DNA of 64,000 bases from Hirudinaria manillensis (lineage: Eukaryota > Annelida > Clitellata > Hirudinida > Hirudinidae). Every line of letters starts with the position of its first letter. The first letter of the stretch is position 1. Shown here piece after piece: positions 1 through 17,100 of the stretch. Made by a program: the position numbers and the translations under genes. Under the pieces are notes generated by a model. It did no database searches and was not told the DNA's origin. It saw nothing but the letters and a program-made list of their open reading frames with translations. The stretch covers positions 8,142,001 to 8,206,000 of the forward strand of contig CM067527.1 in assembly GCA_034509925.1 (NCBI GenBank), given 5' to 3'.

Positions 1-85
1 GAATAGCAGTCTATCTAATATCTAAAATTGTTATAATCATTAAAAGTTTTTATCAGTCTACTATAATAAACAAATTGCATCTAAC

Positions 86-3174
<3,089 letters not shown>

Positions 3175-5385
3175 GATTCAGATTCAAGAAACAGCACAAC
3201 CGAGCAAATTACCGACCCGAGCTTTGTTTATATATCAGCCAGGCTGGATGCAATTGCAAGTTATATTAGCCTACAAAACTTATCTTTAGTTAATCTCTAA
3301 TGAATTCAATTTGCTTAAATAGGCAAGCATTTTCGTGAAGTTCAGGAAAGTTAGAATGTTACCATCGCCAAAATCGTGGAATTAAAATTTACGAAAGATT
3401 GGAATATTGAATTTGAATAATGATAAATAATAAATCGATGATTTAATTGGCACTCTTTTAAGTATTCACTTTACTTTCTCATGAGACATTAACATTTTCT
3501 TTAACTATGTTCGTTAGAAGCTGCTGTACCAGACATCGGATCATTTAACTGACTAAATCACTCCTAAGTTCAGCGTTTACACGTATTTTTAGTGCAAGTA
3601 GGTGTTATGTACAAAATCCATTCAGGAAGTCAGTATTTGTCTTATTATAGCCGACGATTTTGAGGGGAATTCCTTAATTTTCAAAATGACAAAAATCGTG
3701 CTTTCAATGTCCATACATCTTCTTATCTGAACTTTGATCCTGGTCCACTAACTGAATTTATAAAGTTCAGCATATTTTATAGAAGTTTTAAGAGATTGAA
3801 ACTTGACGGTCAATAACACAAACATTTGTTTTAGTTAAGTTTACCCTGAAAAGTTATTCTAGTTAATGACTACAAAATACAAGAAAAATGTTTAATTTTT
3901 AAGTAATAATAACCATATTATTTAAATTATGTAAATGAAGAAGAGTTTATGCTAACATTCGTTATAATATTTTCTACGGCAGTGATTCTCAAAGTGGGCT
4001 GCTCCAATTCCGGTGGAACTGAACAAGTCCAGGGGCTCTAATGAGACAGGAGGTTTTATCGATTTTATAAATTTGTCCTTTAATTAGTTTTAGAAATCAA
4101 GGACAGATTGGATAAATATTCCCAGCTGGATCTTGAATCCATTTTCAATAGAAAAATCTTTATAATATGAATAAAAAAATGACTAGAATATTTGCTGGAT
4201 AATAAGAATGATGTTTGAAATTTAAATACCAACAGTTCTAGTTTCAAATTCATGTGCTAAAACATTATTCCTGATCGTGGGCAGCTTCAAAATACAAATC
4301 ATATTTGACGGAACTATGCTTCGATGAGGTCACTACATGGGGCGAATAAATTCCCCTTACTCAGTATATTGAGTACATACTGCATATATGCTTCTCGAGC
4401 AGTGTTTCAGAGTATATGATCCGTGGAGGGAGTTTCAAAGTTTCGGGGAGATTTGATCTAATCAAATATCAACTCAAAATCAAATAATTTGCCTGTTCAG
4501 GGAAAAGGATTTATTAAAAAAACATTTAAACTAATCTTAGAAACTAATAAAAATGAAAAAATAAATTCTCAAAGTGTAGGCGTATAAACTTAACTTATTT
4601 GCAATTTGTAGTGGCTAGAGCAGACTAAAATCTATGTCATAAGCCACTCTTTTTCAATTCGATGGCCGAATTTTGAATGCTACTTCCAATATTCTTACTG
4701 AATCGGGAAACACAATATCCTCATCTACTTAGCTAACTTATTCTATAAACCAACTATTCTTGTACTAAAACTTTATTTATATTTTTCCGGAGCGGCACTG
4801 GCTTTTCCCAGTGGGAGGGTATTGTTTCCCCCGAAAAGATATCTGAAAGAAACACTGGTCTCGAGTAAATGGTTCCGATTAAAACCTAAAAAAAGAAGAT
4901 CGTCATAGTTAATCCAGCTTCAAATGATTATAAAAGCCTTTGATTCACTGCCTACTGGCCTCACCACACATTTAAATGTCTGCCTTTAGAGCCTTATTTC
5001 AAGAAATATGTGAGCATGTGCTTCGAATGAATTCATTCTCTGTGCGGCAGACTGTGAATGTTTACAATCGTTACTGAGCAATTAAGTATCAATAATAACC
5101 AACTAATTTATTTATGATTTTAAATACAATTTTTACTTTAATATTGCGTTTAACAGTCTTTTTGCAAAATTAGGATCTAAACACATCAATCTATTTAATA
5201 TAATGTTTATTTAATTTGATTTATTTCCTTTAAAGTTTTAATTTTTTAGTTTGAATTTTTAAAATATTGTAACTTTTAAAGACCTTCGGGTTTATAAAAT
5301 GTTTATCAGTTTTTGACCGCGAATCACGTGACAGTTCGAATGCATCCGATTGGCACGCACCTTCGGTTTAGTTTATGTTTTTAAG
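3175..5385. other. Intergenic spacer between divergent GPI and HURP-like genes
   Basis: This 2.2 kb of AT-rich sequence separates two head-to-head genes. I see no convincing exon, RNA gene or mobile element in it. Both promoters should lie at its ends, but only the right end shows recognisable motifs (separate entry). Confidence 0.6.
5321..5353 (+). promoter_or_regulatory. Candidate core promoter of the HURP-like gene
   Basis: Just upstream of the start codon lie a palindromic CACGTG E-box (5325-5330), TTCGAA (5335-5340) and an inverted CCAAT box, ATTGG (5349-5353). In vertebrate mitotic genes a CHR element (TTTGAA or TTCGAA) near CCAAT boxes gives G2/M expression. This spacing is tighter than usual, so the assignment is an inference from short motifs. 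Confidence 0.3.
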
Positions 5386-8300
5386 ATGTCGAACACTAGA
5401 TCTAAATTTGAGTCTAAGTTTAAGGAAAGGACTAGGTTGGCCAAAACGGGGAATAATGTCGCTGAAAATAAAGCTAGACAGCAACAGTCGCGCTTCGCCG
5501 CCATCAACTCAAGGAGGGCTGCAACTGGTGGAATAACACCGTTGAAAGAGGAATCTCAGCAACCTAGAACAACCAGAGCCCATCCCAGAGGTTTTATTTA
5601 AAATGTTAAAACGCGATACTCGACGTTCAGATCGGTAATTAGTGGAGTAAAGACATAACTAACATTATATTTTGTTATGTTATTATTTATGCATCAACTC
5701 TCAAACTGGATGGATTGATCTCTTTAATTATTTTGAAATATATATCAAGTTAAAAGGATAATTAATTTGCACTTTTAATTCTACGTTATTTCCATAATTC
5801 TTGATTGCAGATAGTTATTTAATATTGACTACAGGTTTGACTGAACTTGAATATTCTGTTTAGGTACTAGTTCAGCAGAAGATCGAAAGGCCTTATTAGA
5901 CAAATGGAAGACTGAAAAAGAGCTTCGCAAGCAAAAGGAGATAGACGAAAAGAACAACAAGAGAAAAGGATTGCCAGCCAACCAAATCGATAAGATTGCA
6001 TCAAAATCGAAGGTGAGAAATACACAATGGTGGAAATAGAAATGGTAGCGGCTTTTTTGTACTGCAATTAATTAAAACAAATGGTCATCTCACCTGCCTT
6101 GCTAAGCAGATCCCACCTCCACAACAAAAAGTCACTAGACCCGTTGGAAGGCCTCCAAAGGTAAAAGATGAACCAAAAAGAATGACTAGGAGTACTTTAA
6201 AGGACCAGACAGAGAGTCAACCAAAATACCAATCAAAGAGCAGATCTACCCAGCCAATCGAAAAACATTCCAAACAAAATGTAGACAAGAAGGTACCAGT
6301 TCAATACTTTACATTTCATGTTTACACATTCTCTTTATCAGATTTTTATAGGCATTTTGTTCAAGGATATATTAGAGATCATGTTTTTATTTCAGATCAA
6401 TAGCCAGCTGCCAAAGTTCCAAGCAAGTGCAATACCTAAGAAAGAAGCTGTTCCATCCAGCAATTTAAGAGGTATATATTTAATAATTCTGGATCATTGA
6501 CATAACAATAATAATGAACAAAATCTTCAATTTATTACAGCATCAAGAATCACTCAGTTAAAGGCAAATGAAACAATGAGAGTGACAAGATCAGCACAAG
6601 ACAAACAGGTTATTGTTTCTAAACAGGAAACGTTGGAGCCTAAGAGGGGCAGGGGAAGGCCACCCACTAACAAGACTTTAGAAAAGGAGAAAGTTGATTT
6701 GAAGAAAAAAGTTGTTATTGTTGAAGAGGAAGAAGACACCAATTCCAGTGAAAATGGACAGGGCAGGCACCTTCTGAATAAGAGGTTTGGAGATAAGTTT
6801 TTGCTGAATTGGTTTCTGAAATTATAGATAAAAATAAGCAGTTCATCTTGCAGCATTTCAACTCCAACTCAGAAAGTTATTTCTAAGAATGTTCTGGGAG
6901 GATCTTCAGTGAAGAGGAGACAGACAATGACACCAAAGTTCACATCTACCCCCAAGAATAGAAATGATGTGGCCTACGATGGCGACGATAGCGAGAAAGA
7001 GGCCGACGAGACTATGGGTTCGAGGAAGAGGGGAAGACCGAGGAAAGCCGAAAGGAGAGAAACCGTCGGAGGTCTTTTAACCCCAAATCTGAAAAGTCCC
7101 GAGTCTTTTAAGGACACTTCCCTTCTTTCCACCAAAGATCGTAAACCTCGTGGCAGACCTCCGAAGTCGGTCGAGCAGGAGACTCCATTGAAACTCGTCG
7201 AACGCTTGACTCCCGAAGAAGCGGTGGAAGTTCGTTCGACGTTTTCCACAGATGCGGTTTTAGGTTCGGCGGGTCGCAGTAGGGGAAGACCCCCGAAGAT
7301 CGGTCGAAGGAGAACAATTGCAGTCGGAAATGTCGGCACTCCGAGATTCGTGACGGATGCAAAACTGGGAGCCAAAAGAACCAGACGCTCTCTGGAGCCA
7401 ATGTTGAGGAGAAGTCTGAGATCTAACGATCCGGCGGAAAGCGAGGACGTGTTGGTAGTGTCTCCGATTATGAACAAGAAGAGGGTAGTCGAAAGTGACA
7501 ATCAGCTCCTTGTGGTGAGCATTTTAACAGCCAATGAGGAACGTACGCCAGTGACTAGAGGCAGAAAGAGCAGACACGTAGTGCAAGATGGCGATGCTTT
7601 GTATTCATTGGCCGAAGAAGATGAGGCCAGTGATAAGGAAGCTTTGATTGATGCAGGAGATAATGCGAAGGGTAATGTGGATGATGATGACAATGATGAT
7701 CATATGCCGCATTCACCGAATGACGATCCACAAGAAACAAAATCTCCAAAGAAAACTGAGATGAAAAAGGCATTGGTCAACACTCCATTTAAGTTTGGAA
7801 GCAGGAGGAAGACCTTGAGTCGTCTGCCTGAGAAAAAGTTGCTCAATATGTCTGCCATTGAGCCGTTGCAAAGAATTTCACCAAAACGCTTGGGTGAGGT
7901 TTTTTTTTGAGAATTTACTAGAAGCACCTGCTTCCTAATCCTCTTTAGATATGTGAAAAGCGATCAGTTGCCGAGGGTTTGATTCCGACTTTTCTAAATT
8001 ACAGATAATCACGACTCGTTTTTCAAAACTCCACTGCCAAAGGCTGACAGGAAAAGCAAAAGGTACTCACTGTCAGTCGAGATGCTCAAAAGTGATCCTA
8101 AAAAGTGCCTTAAGAGTCACATACTTAAGAATCTCAGTCCTGATGATAGGTTTGTTGGTTGTTTGATTCGTAATCTATTTTAATTATGTTACCAATTGAT
8201 TGTGCATTTGATTGCTTGTGTCTGATAAATCCTGTTTGACAAAAAAATACCAGGATTGAGGTGTTGAGGCACAGTCCTATGATTGAAATGACGAGGAGGA

Positions 8301-10632
8301 AGAGGTCCATCGTGTCGAACTTTGAGATTAATTTTGGTTCGTTGCCATTGTCTTGATGTCATTGATTTGGCTTCATTCATTGATGTATAACAAGTTATTA
8401 TTACTAAATTGGTTTGTTAAGGGAAAACATGACCAAATGAATAGTTTATTTAAATGTTTTTTCATGTTGGATTGAAGCATAAGATGTAGTTCATTGATTT
8501 TTATGATTTATGATTTTTAATGAATATTGAATTTTATAGACGATGAACCTAAGAAATGCAAGTTCACAGACCTTATGGAAGTGGAAAAGAATCGACTTGT
8601 CGATTGCTGTAGGTCTTGGAAGAAGTGCTTGGAGGAGGAAGAAGAAGCCATTCCAGAGGATGGTATGTTAGCTAATGAACGGAATGGATTGCTGGTGTAA
8701 TTAGCATGTTTTTTCTTGTTTAAATATGTTTTTAATCCGAATCAGTCCAAGGTCAAATTAGGGTGGCAGTTGGCAAAGCAGAGCTTCTGATGAACGAGAG
8801 GTTCAGTCAATTTGCTGATTTGATTGAGGATCACTTGACAGAAAGAAGTGAGAAACCAGTCACAGAGCAGGACTTGCAAGGGTTCTGGGACATGGTGCTC
8901 TGTCAGGTTGGTTGTTTATGTTGCTCATTAATATTCATTTATTTGTATAAAGCAGGTTCATGTGGTGCATTGGATGGTTTTGGAGTAACCATTGATTATT
9001 TGACAGGTGTCAGATGTTGATGCCATGTTGGAAAACCTGAAGATGCTGAAGGATAGAAACTGGGTTCAAGTGGAAGCTGAACCAATCAGTGTTCCAAAGA
9101 AGGTGAACATTTATGAATTAATTATGAAACCCTGTGAGATTGTGTTGCAATTGTGCCTAATGGAGATAATTGGACAAAAAAGCTGTCTCATTGGAATGAA
9201 TTTGCACATAATCAATACCTAAAAATATCTCACAGAAAAAGGTCAAAGCTCCTGCAAAAGCTGCTGCTGTCCAAAGGGGTGTTTCAAAATTTGCTCAGTT
9301 CCGCAAGAAGTTGTTGGAAAGTCAGAACGCAGAGCAGAACGTCGAATTGGAGCAGACGGCGACGGTCGTCACCACCACAGTCACCACGGTCCTGACATCC
9401 CCGAACAAAACTCCCAAAAGCGTCAAACTTTTCGACGGAGGCTTCTTCACGGTCGAAAGTCCCGTCAAGAACTGCACTTTCGGTGATCGGAGAATTTCTT
9501 GATTTCACAACAAATTGTTTTGGTCGTTCGATCGAAAATAATAGAAAAATGCCTTTTCAGAAAACGTTCAGAAAGGCGTTCGCGAGGAAGGCCCCCGTCC
9601 TTCTGGGAAGTCCCCCTCTGGTTCTGCCCTGAAATCGAAACTCACTCCCAAGAATTCCTTCTTGATGAGAGACCATTCTTTCTCCAACAAGAAGAGGAGG
9701 GAATCTGCGGCTCAGAGGATGTCATTTGCCGAGTCCTCGTTAATCGCGGACGAAGAGAAGTCTCCTCGAGCAGACGAGAGCCTCTTGGCGTCTGCCGTCG
9801 GCGGCTCGCTGAAGAAGAGGTCCCTCGGTAAAGACTTTCGTGGGAATAGGTGAGTCGTGCTTTATCAAATTGTATCTAATCGTGCCAGATTTGCAATGTA
9901 AATTGGTTTTTGAATAAATAAAATGTAAATTAATTTAATAACTTTAGAAGGTCCGTTAAATTCAACGGGGACTCGTTCAACGAAAGTCTGAGCAGATATT
10001 TGAAACCATCCGAGTCGACGAGTGAGTGGTTTATTTTGTTTTTAATTGCTTCATTTTTCCACTTTTAGTAATAACCTATTTTTGTTAATTACTTATAATG
10101 TTAATTTGAGGAAGTCTATAGAATTATTGGCACCGATATAAGGCAGAATGATGATCAAGCAATCGGTTTTAAACGTTTGTGCGGTTGTTTTTAATTTACA
10201 GTGTTCGACAGTCCTCTGCATCATCCGAGACTTTCCACTTCGAGCTACGAGGGTGACCTCATCACATTCTCGCCTTCCACGCCTCTAGTGGCAGGTTGGT
10301 TTCGTTTATTTGCTATTTTATGAATATGTGTTAGATTATGAGACGGTTCAAATATGCAAATATCATTGTATGTGATATCTGTGCCTTGCAATTGCTTAAC
10401 ATCTCAATATTTATTGAGAATTCATTGGAATTATTCTTTTCTTTATAGGTCGATAACGAGCCTCCGTCTTTTGTCATGTTGTGTAAATAATTAATTCGTG
10501 ATAATAAATTATTTGATGAAGTCTTAATAAATAAAGTTGAGAGATTATTTTTGAAATTGCACTTCAACAGCTAAACCTTCCTTGAGGAGGTCTGTTCTTA
10601 CAAGGTCTGTGAGGAAGTCGAACATGCCTTAA
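5386..10632 (+). CDS. HURP/DLGAP5-like mitotic protein with GKAP domain and AT-hooks
   Basis: Sixteen exons join in frame to 1089 residues: 5386-5590, 5864-6012, 6110-6292, 6396-6471, 6541-6784, 6854-7893, 8005-8149, 8254-8336, 8540-8662, 8746-8906, 9007-9102, 9236-9482, 9561-9849, 9948-10021, 10202-10294, 10571-10632. The N-terminus is basic; residues ~70-118 include DRKALLDKWKTEKELRKQKE, like the HURP microtubule-binding region. Exons 9-11 hold the GKAP signature (GQIRVAVGKAELLMNERF, then DLQGFWDMVLCQVSDVD), followed by an Ala/Lys-rich tail. HURP family members bundle kinetochore microtubules and are Ran and Aurora A targets. Unusually, the centre has five AT-hook-like cores (6137-6160, 6642-6668, 7023-7046, 7140-7166, 7275-7298). 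Start chosen at the ATG giving MSNTRSKFESK; a longer reading frame upstream has no ATG. AATAAA lies at 10867-10872. GKAP membership is sure; HURP rather than neuronal DLGAP is inferred from the basic N-terminus and charged linker. Confidence 0.9.
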
Positions 10633-11120
10633 ATTGACAACAACTCTTCTCATTGGTTCGAGGCAGCTGCATTGTTTTCCATTTTAGATTGCATCACCAT
10701 TTATTTTTAATTAGAATATTTGAAACAAACAACTTTGCTTAACATTTAATGAAGGTTTTGATTCGTTTGGAAGTTATTTACAAAGTTGGTGCATGTAATG
10801 AAGTGGCGCTCCTAATGAATGAATGTCAAAATTTACTCTTGAATATGATTTTGGTTTGTTGATCTGAATAAAAGTGATATTGTGGATTCACACGAAATGA
10901 TATTGTTGTTGGTGAGACTAGGCAACAGTTTAAGCATATTGGCGATCTCAGACACTCTCCAAAATACGGCAGACTCCTCATCGTCCGCAGAAGCTGTTTC
11001 TCAAAATATACAACCCTAAAAATAACTTTAGTTTCTTTATGGACGTGCTGTAGTTGTATGGCGTTGTGCTTTCGTCAGATCTTGTTGATCTCTCTGTCCG
11101 TCTGAGCGTACGGCTCAATG
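10633..11120. other. Convergent 3' spacer, HURP-like gene and tetraspanin
   Basis: This is mostly 3' UTR of the two converging genes. The HURP-like poly(A) signal AATAAA is at 10867-10872. A reverse-strand AATAAA-type signal near 10700 could serve the tetraspanin, which would make the two transcript ends overlap. No coding sequence was seen. Confidence 0.5.
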
Positions 11121-14100
11121 TCACTGAAAGTCGTCGTCTTCGCACCACGTATAATCGACCAGAGATTTCTTCAACCACGAGAGAAGAATGCAGGCGTAGA
11201 TAAAGTCAACGATCTGAAAGTTTTATTTCCTAATTTTTACTCAACTCAATAAAATCGCAGCGTTTATGCATCAATGGCGACCTCTTTAACTTCATCTAGC
11301 GCATCAATTGGATATGGTCTGATGGTAAACAGTTTATTAAACGGAAAGAAGTCAATGAATAAGATTGATATGTGGTGATGATTACCTGCAATATGATGAT
11401 GACGTGGAGGAACCAACCCAGGTATTCGAATTGTCGCAGCCAATCAATTAATGCATTTAGACACCCCTGTTGTGATCAAGTGATTTGAAACAATTGATTA
11501 AGTCATTAAAATAATAAATTAATAATTATTAAATATTAATCATGCAGGTTATGACAGGACTTAATCCAGCGCCATTGGAAAAAGTAGTATAAACTCATCA
11601 CTGCTGAGAAGTCGGACTAGATGGAGCGCTATATAAAGCCGCAAATTATTACAATTATAGCAATGTGCAGTATCAGAAAGAGAAATATTATTTCATTTTC
11701 TAAATCTCAGTAGACCGATTTGCAGCGCTGAAGTTGAGTGAATTGTCAAAACTTAGTGAAGGGTTTGAGACAAATTGTGACTGATGATCTTTGAGGAACA
11801 CATCAATGCTCACGATTCTAACTTTCTGATTTCCAGCTGTTAGAGGGAGCTCCATTGAAATATATTTACGTTTTAAATGCTTCCTAACGTCGTCGTGGTG
11901 TTAAATATTAACTTAAATGATTAAGCGATATATATGTTAATTTGATTTTCAATTATCTTTAGCATTATTGTTAAATTAGTTTAAATTATTAGAAATTGTA
12001 TGTTTGAAAGTGAATGAAATTCTTCTGAACTCTTGCCACACCTTATTATAATCATCGAGTTACTACATCATCATCATCATCGTCGTTATTACAATCATCA
12101 TCATCATTATCGGCTGACCTTGGAGCGTATGTGATGATGATCCGAGGTGATGTTGGGGAAGTTCATGATGGCAGCGATGGCCTCCACTTGGCACTGAGCA
12201 TCACTCTTCCTGCTGTGTCTCTTCACGGACAAAATGGCGCAGCAAGAAGTCGGAACGAAGCTTCCATCGGCAAAGTTCGTGTGGTTATACCAGGAACTCT
12301 CACGGTAGTCTATTGGACCGTGAGCCCCACAGCAGTTTAGCTGTCGATACAATATCTTTTTTATTTTATACCAATACAATTGTTGAAATTAATTTGTTAT
12401 TACTAACATACTTAATGTGTTTACTAACATTAATAAAATTTAGAAAAAGGGTTCATTAGTAAAATTAGAAACATCTTCTTGAAGAATATCGAGAAGCGAA
12501 TGACAATAAAATCATGCTTAAGTAAACTTCAAGTCTTTCAAGTAGAAATGGAACCAAGTACCAAGAAGCAAGTCTCCAGAGTTGAAGTACATTAAATGTG
12601 TACTCGTACACAAACATCGACGAATCCTTTTAAGTATTCAGATGGTTTGTGGCAGAAATAAAAATGTTAATATTTAATGAATGTATGCTAGGGTTGTAAG
12701 GTGTACCTTATAATATAATATAATATAATATAATATAATATAATATAATATAATATAATATAATATAATATAATATAATATAATATAATATAATATAATA
12801 TAATATAATATAATATAATATAATATAATATAATATAATATAATATAATATAATATAATATAATATAATATAATATAATATATAATATAATATCATATCA
12901 TATCATATAATATAATATAATATAATATAATATAATATAATATAATATAATATAATATAATATAATATAATATAATATAATATAATATAATATAATATAA
13001 TATAATAACTTTAACGTATTTAAACAATCCTTGAGTTAAATCCTGTTTGGGAGATTTTTTTGGGATGATGGCAACCATAATTAATAAATTGGTCGGGTGG
13101 GGTGACAAATTTTAAATGTATCATATATGATTACCCATACGGCTACAAATATGGTTACGCATATGGTTGCATACATGGTTATACATATGGTTACACATGT
13201 ACATATATAATATGGTCGCATATATGATTGACGATGACTTTTTTTTTATCTTTTTATACCAAAAGGCAGTGACACTTTGAGGAGCATATTGAGACAAAAG
13301 TGGTCCACATAAAAATGACATTGGGAGAGGAATCGATATCTCTAATTTAAATATCATTTTGGACCCCGCAAGGAACTTGAAGGAGCGTAACAGTTACACA
13401 TCATCATTCGTGACTTTATACCTGCACTCGTGACATTTTGCGCGCTGTAAGGTCATTGGGGCATGACCCGAAACTGTCAGGCAATTACGTGGCTCATAAA
13501 TATTATTGGACATTTAATTTTATCAATGGGGTGGTTCCAAGGAAGAGCCTAATTCAAGAATAAGCTGTGAAGTTGCAGGAAATACTTCGGAATTTAGATT
13601 TATTGTGCTTGTTTCATGGAAGACTTTCGGATTTTACGAACAGTTTAGTCGCTTTATTTATTTTCATGTTTTGCTTTTCCATGTTGTGCGTTGAATGTAA
13701 TTGCTCTGGATTTACCCTGCTGCCAATTATTCCATTAATAACTATTATTATTATTAATAATATTAACTATTAACAATAATATTATTTTAAAGTTGCAAAA
13801 ATTCCACAGATGCTGGAAGTAATATTTTGTAAAATGTGATTTAGGTATTCTAGAAAACGAAGACATTTCAGCGTAAATTAGAAAAAAAAGATTTAAAAAT
13901 AAAACGTTGCCATTTGTGACATTTTGCTGACAACACGAAACATAATTTCTCCTCCTTAATTGCACCTGACTCTTCCGTTTGACCTTTTTGTAAGTTTATA
14001 ATTTGTGTTACATTAACTGATTATATATTAATATATTAAATATTAATAACTTATTTAAATATTATTAATTAAATAATTAAAGCACATTAATTACGGACTG

Positions 14101-17100
14101 GATTAATTAACCATAATAACATCATTATTTATTTTTAAATCTTAACCGGCACAGAACGGATGCGCGAATTGTTACTAAACACAAAGAATCAAATGAAAGA
14201 TTTCTTAAGGATCTTGATAGATGAATTAAAGTTGTATGTTGCATCAAAGGTTGTGTATTTTGTCAAGAGGGCGAAAGAAGGCCAGTGCTTTAAAATGAAA
14301 ATCTAAGTTGTTGAAAAACCATTGAAATGGCCGAGGGGGAAAGGTTCTACCCCGAGCGGCAGCTGCCCAGGACAGCATTTTGAGGTGTAAAATTAAAAAA
14401 TAAATGTCACGAAAATCTGAAATTTTATTGAAAATTGTTTTAAAGTTGGTACTGTTTTTAGCGCTTATGTACATCGCATAAGCACCTTTACAAGGAGAAA
14501 TTCTTCGACTAATAGCCACAATAAAAAATGAGATCTTTGATTGTATTCCCATGAAAATAAATATTTTGAAGACTTTCTGAGTTTATTCCTTCATTAACAC
14601 AAAAAACTGAAAAGAGCAGCAGAAAACATAAAAACTCAAAGGGCCAGCCTTAAGGAAGCACACGCTTCCGCTAGTAGACTGACCCATGAAACACAATAAG
14701 CACAAAAAAATTAGGAATGATGGTATATAGTTGATCCGACAGATTATAGTTAGTTTAATCCGATAGAGTTAATGATGAAATGTTTTAATGCTTTCTTATA
14801 ACCATAAAGATTAGAAATGTTGGTAATATCAATAGGAACAGCAGAGTAAATTTTTGGTCCCATACAGACAATAGAACGAGAGCCAGTGACAGATTTAGCA
14901 AAAGTCGGTCTATAATTATTAGATGTTCGAACAGAGTATTTGTGCAAGGAGGATATTTTTGAAAACAAACTATCGAAAAGACGAGGCAGCATGTGATGAT
15001 CTACTTTATACATGAGAATGGCCAAATGGAAATTATTAATTTGATGAATTTTAAGTATGTTTAAATTTGTAAATGCATAATCGGTATGAGAATTATATGG
15101 CAAACAAAGGGCAACACGTAAGAATTTTTTCTGAAGATTAAGTAAAGGTTTTTAAGCAAGTTGAGTAGTTACAAGCCCAAATTAAATTACAATAGTTTAA
15201 ATATGGATAGATAAATGAATAATACAATGTAATTACTGTTTTTGTATTTATATAACGACGTATGCGATAAATTAAGCCAATATTTTTGGAGATCTTTGCT
15301 GCTATGTACTGAATATGTTGTTTGAATGACAGATGCTGGTCTATAATGATGCCAAGGAATCTACAAGATTCAACCCTAGATATAGAAGAATTACTAATAT
15401 AAATGGTATGATCGTCCAAGACGAATTTTTTCCTTGCTTTATGAAAAAACATGTATACTGTTTTTTTAGTGTTGAGAGACAGCAGGTTTGCCCTAAACCA
15501 TTCTGCCAACTTCTCAAGTTCAGTATTCATGGTAGAGTAGAGTTCAGTAATATTATTTCCAGACAGAAAAACAGTTGTGTCGTCTGCGAACAGTAAGCAC
15601 TCAAGACGATCCGAGGAGTTACACAAGTCATTGATGTAAATCAGAAACAATAGTGGCCCCAAGACTGAACCCTGTGGAACACCCAGGTTAACAGCACCCA
15701 ACGACGATGTTTGATTTGCAAATGAGACCATCTGACTCCGGTTTTTTAAATAACTTTCAAACCAAGAAAAACATCTGCCTCGGATACCATAATGATGAAG
15801 TTTTTCCAGGAGAATGTCATGATTGACTGTATCAAAGGCCTTGGCAAGATCCAGAAACACTCCAATGGTAGATTGACCTTGGTCCAATCTGTGAGAGATT
15901 TTCGTTTGGAGAAGTGCGATTGGCATGTATGTTGAATGGTTTTGAAGGTCACATTATCATCGGGATATCAACGGAAAGGGGACCATTAAAGAGGTTGATG
16001 GACCATTGAACCGTTCGATGTTTTTAAAGTGCAACTGGTGGTCGTGGAACATTTATTGCTTTATTTTGATGTCAAGAATATGAGGTCTGACAAAAAACAA
16101 GATCTGAAGAAATCTATAAAAATAGATACATAAATTGTAAAATATAGAAAAATGTATTATAAGTAATAATTAAAAAAGGTGGATGTTGTATTGAACAATG
16201 TCGTTGTCCACAAAGCTTTCAAATAAAAGTTGACATTAAATAAATATCTTGTAATTAATAATTACAATTACGATTACAAAATCGACCAAAAAACGTTTCC
16301 CGGTCGAAAGCGATCCCGATAGAGGATGAAAATCATTCGCCATTTGTTGTTCTTAACCCAAGAAAGACCAGAGGAGTGCAAGAAGATGCGCCACTAAATC
16401 AGCAACGATTGATTGGTCTCCGGGGTGGAACCAATAAGTGGTTGATAAGAGGCCCTTCCAAGCCCGTAGAAAGAAGAAAACATTCGTCTGCCATTTTGCC
16501 GTGAAAGTCGAACTAAAAATGGCTTCACAGCAGAAGAGAATGATTTTCAGTGGTTTTAACTTTTAAATGTTTAAATATTAAATGTTTTCAATTCCTAAAA
16601 AATAATTTAAATACAAAAAGGATGTTTAGTTGGCAACAAACAGTTCCAATGTTGACTTTTAAACGACGTATTTTGACGTAAAAGTAGATTAAAGTTATTT
16701 CAAACAACGGCTTAGCTTTTTATTTCGATCGTCCGATGTCAATTGATTATGTACGGGTGATGAGAGAACTTAAATAATTCTCGAGTGGATTTTTCGGATA
16801 AATAATATTTTTAAAAACAATCAGGAAATCACTACTATCACCATCGTCATCGTCGTCATCATCACCGGAGCGATAGTGAGGAGAAGGAGAAATAATGTTA
16901 ACTGACTGCATAGAGATGAACTTTGAGTGCATTCAAGCGTGACATTTGAACGACGATGAAATTAAACTCCATGACGTTTGGTGCATTCTTCATACTGACA
17001 TATGACACGGATTATAAGTTGCCTATGACATGGATTATAAGTTGCATATGACATGGATTATAAGTTGAACGTGACGTGACACACGTTGCTTAAAACATGG

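Noticed and set aside
12708..13108. Reverse-strand open frames rich in IILYY
   Set aside because: They are direct translations of the TATAA array with no start context or domain.
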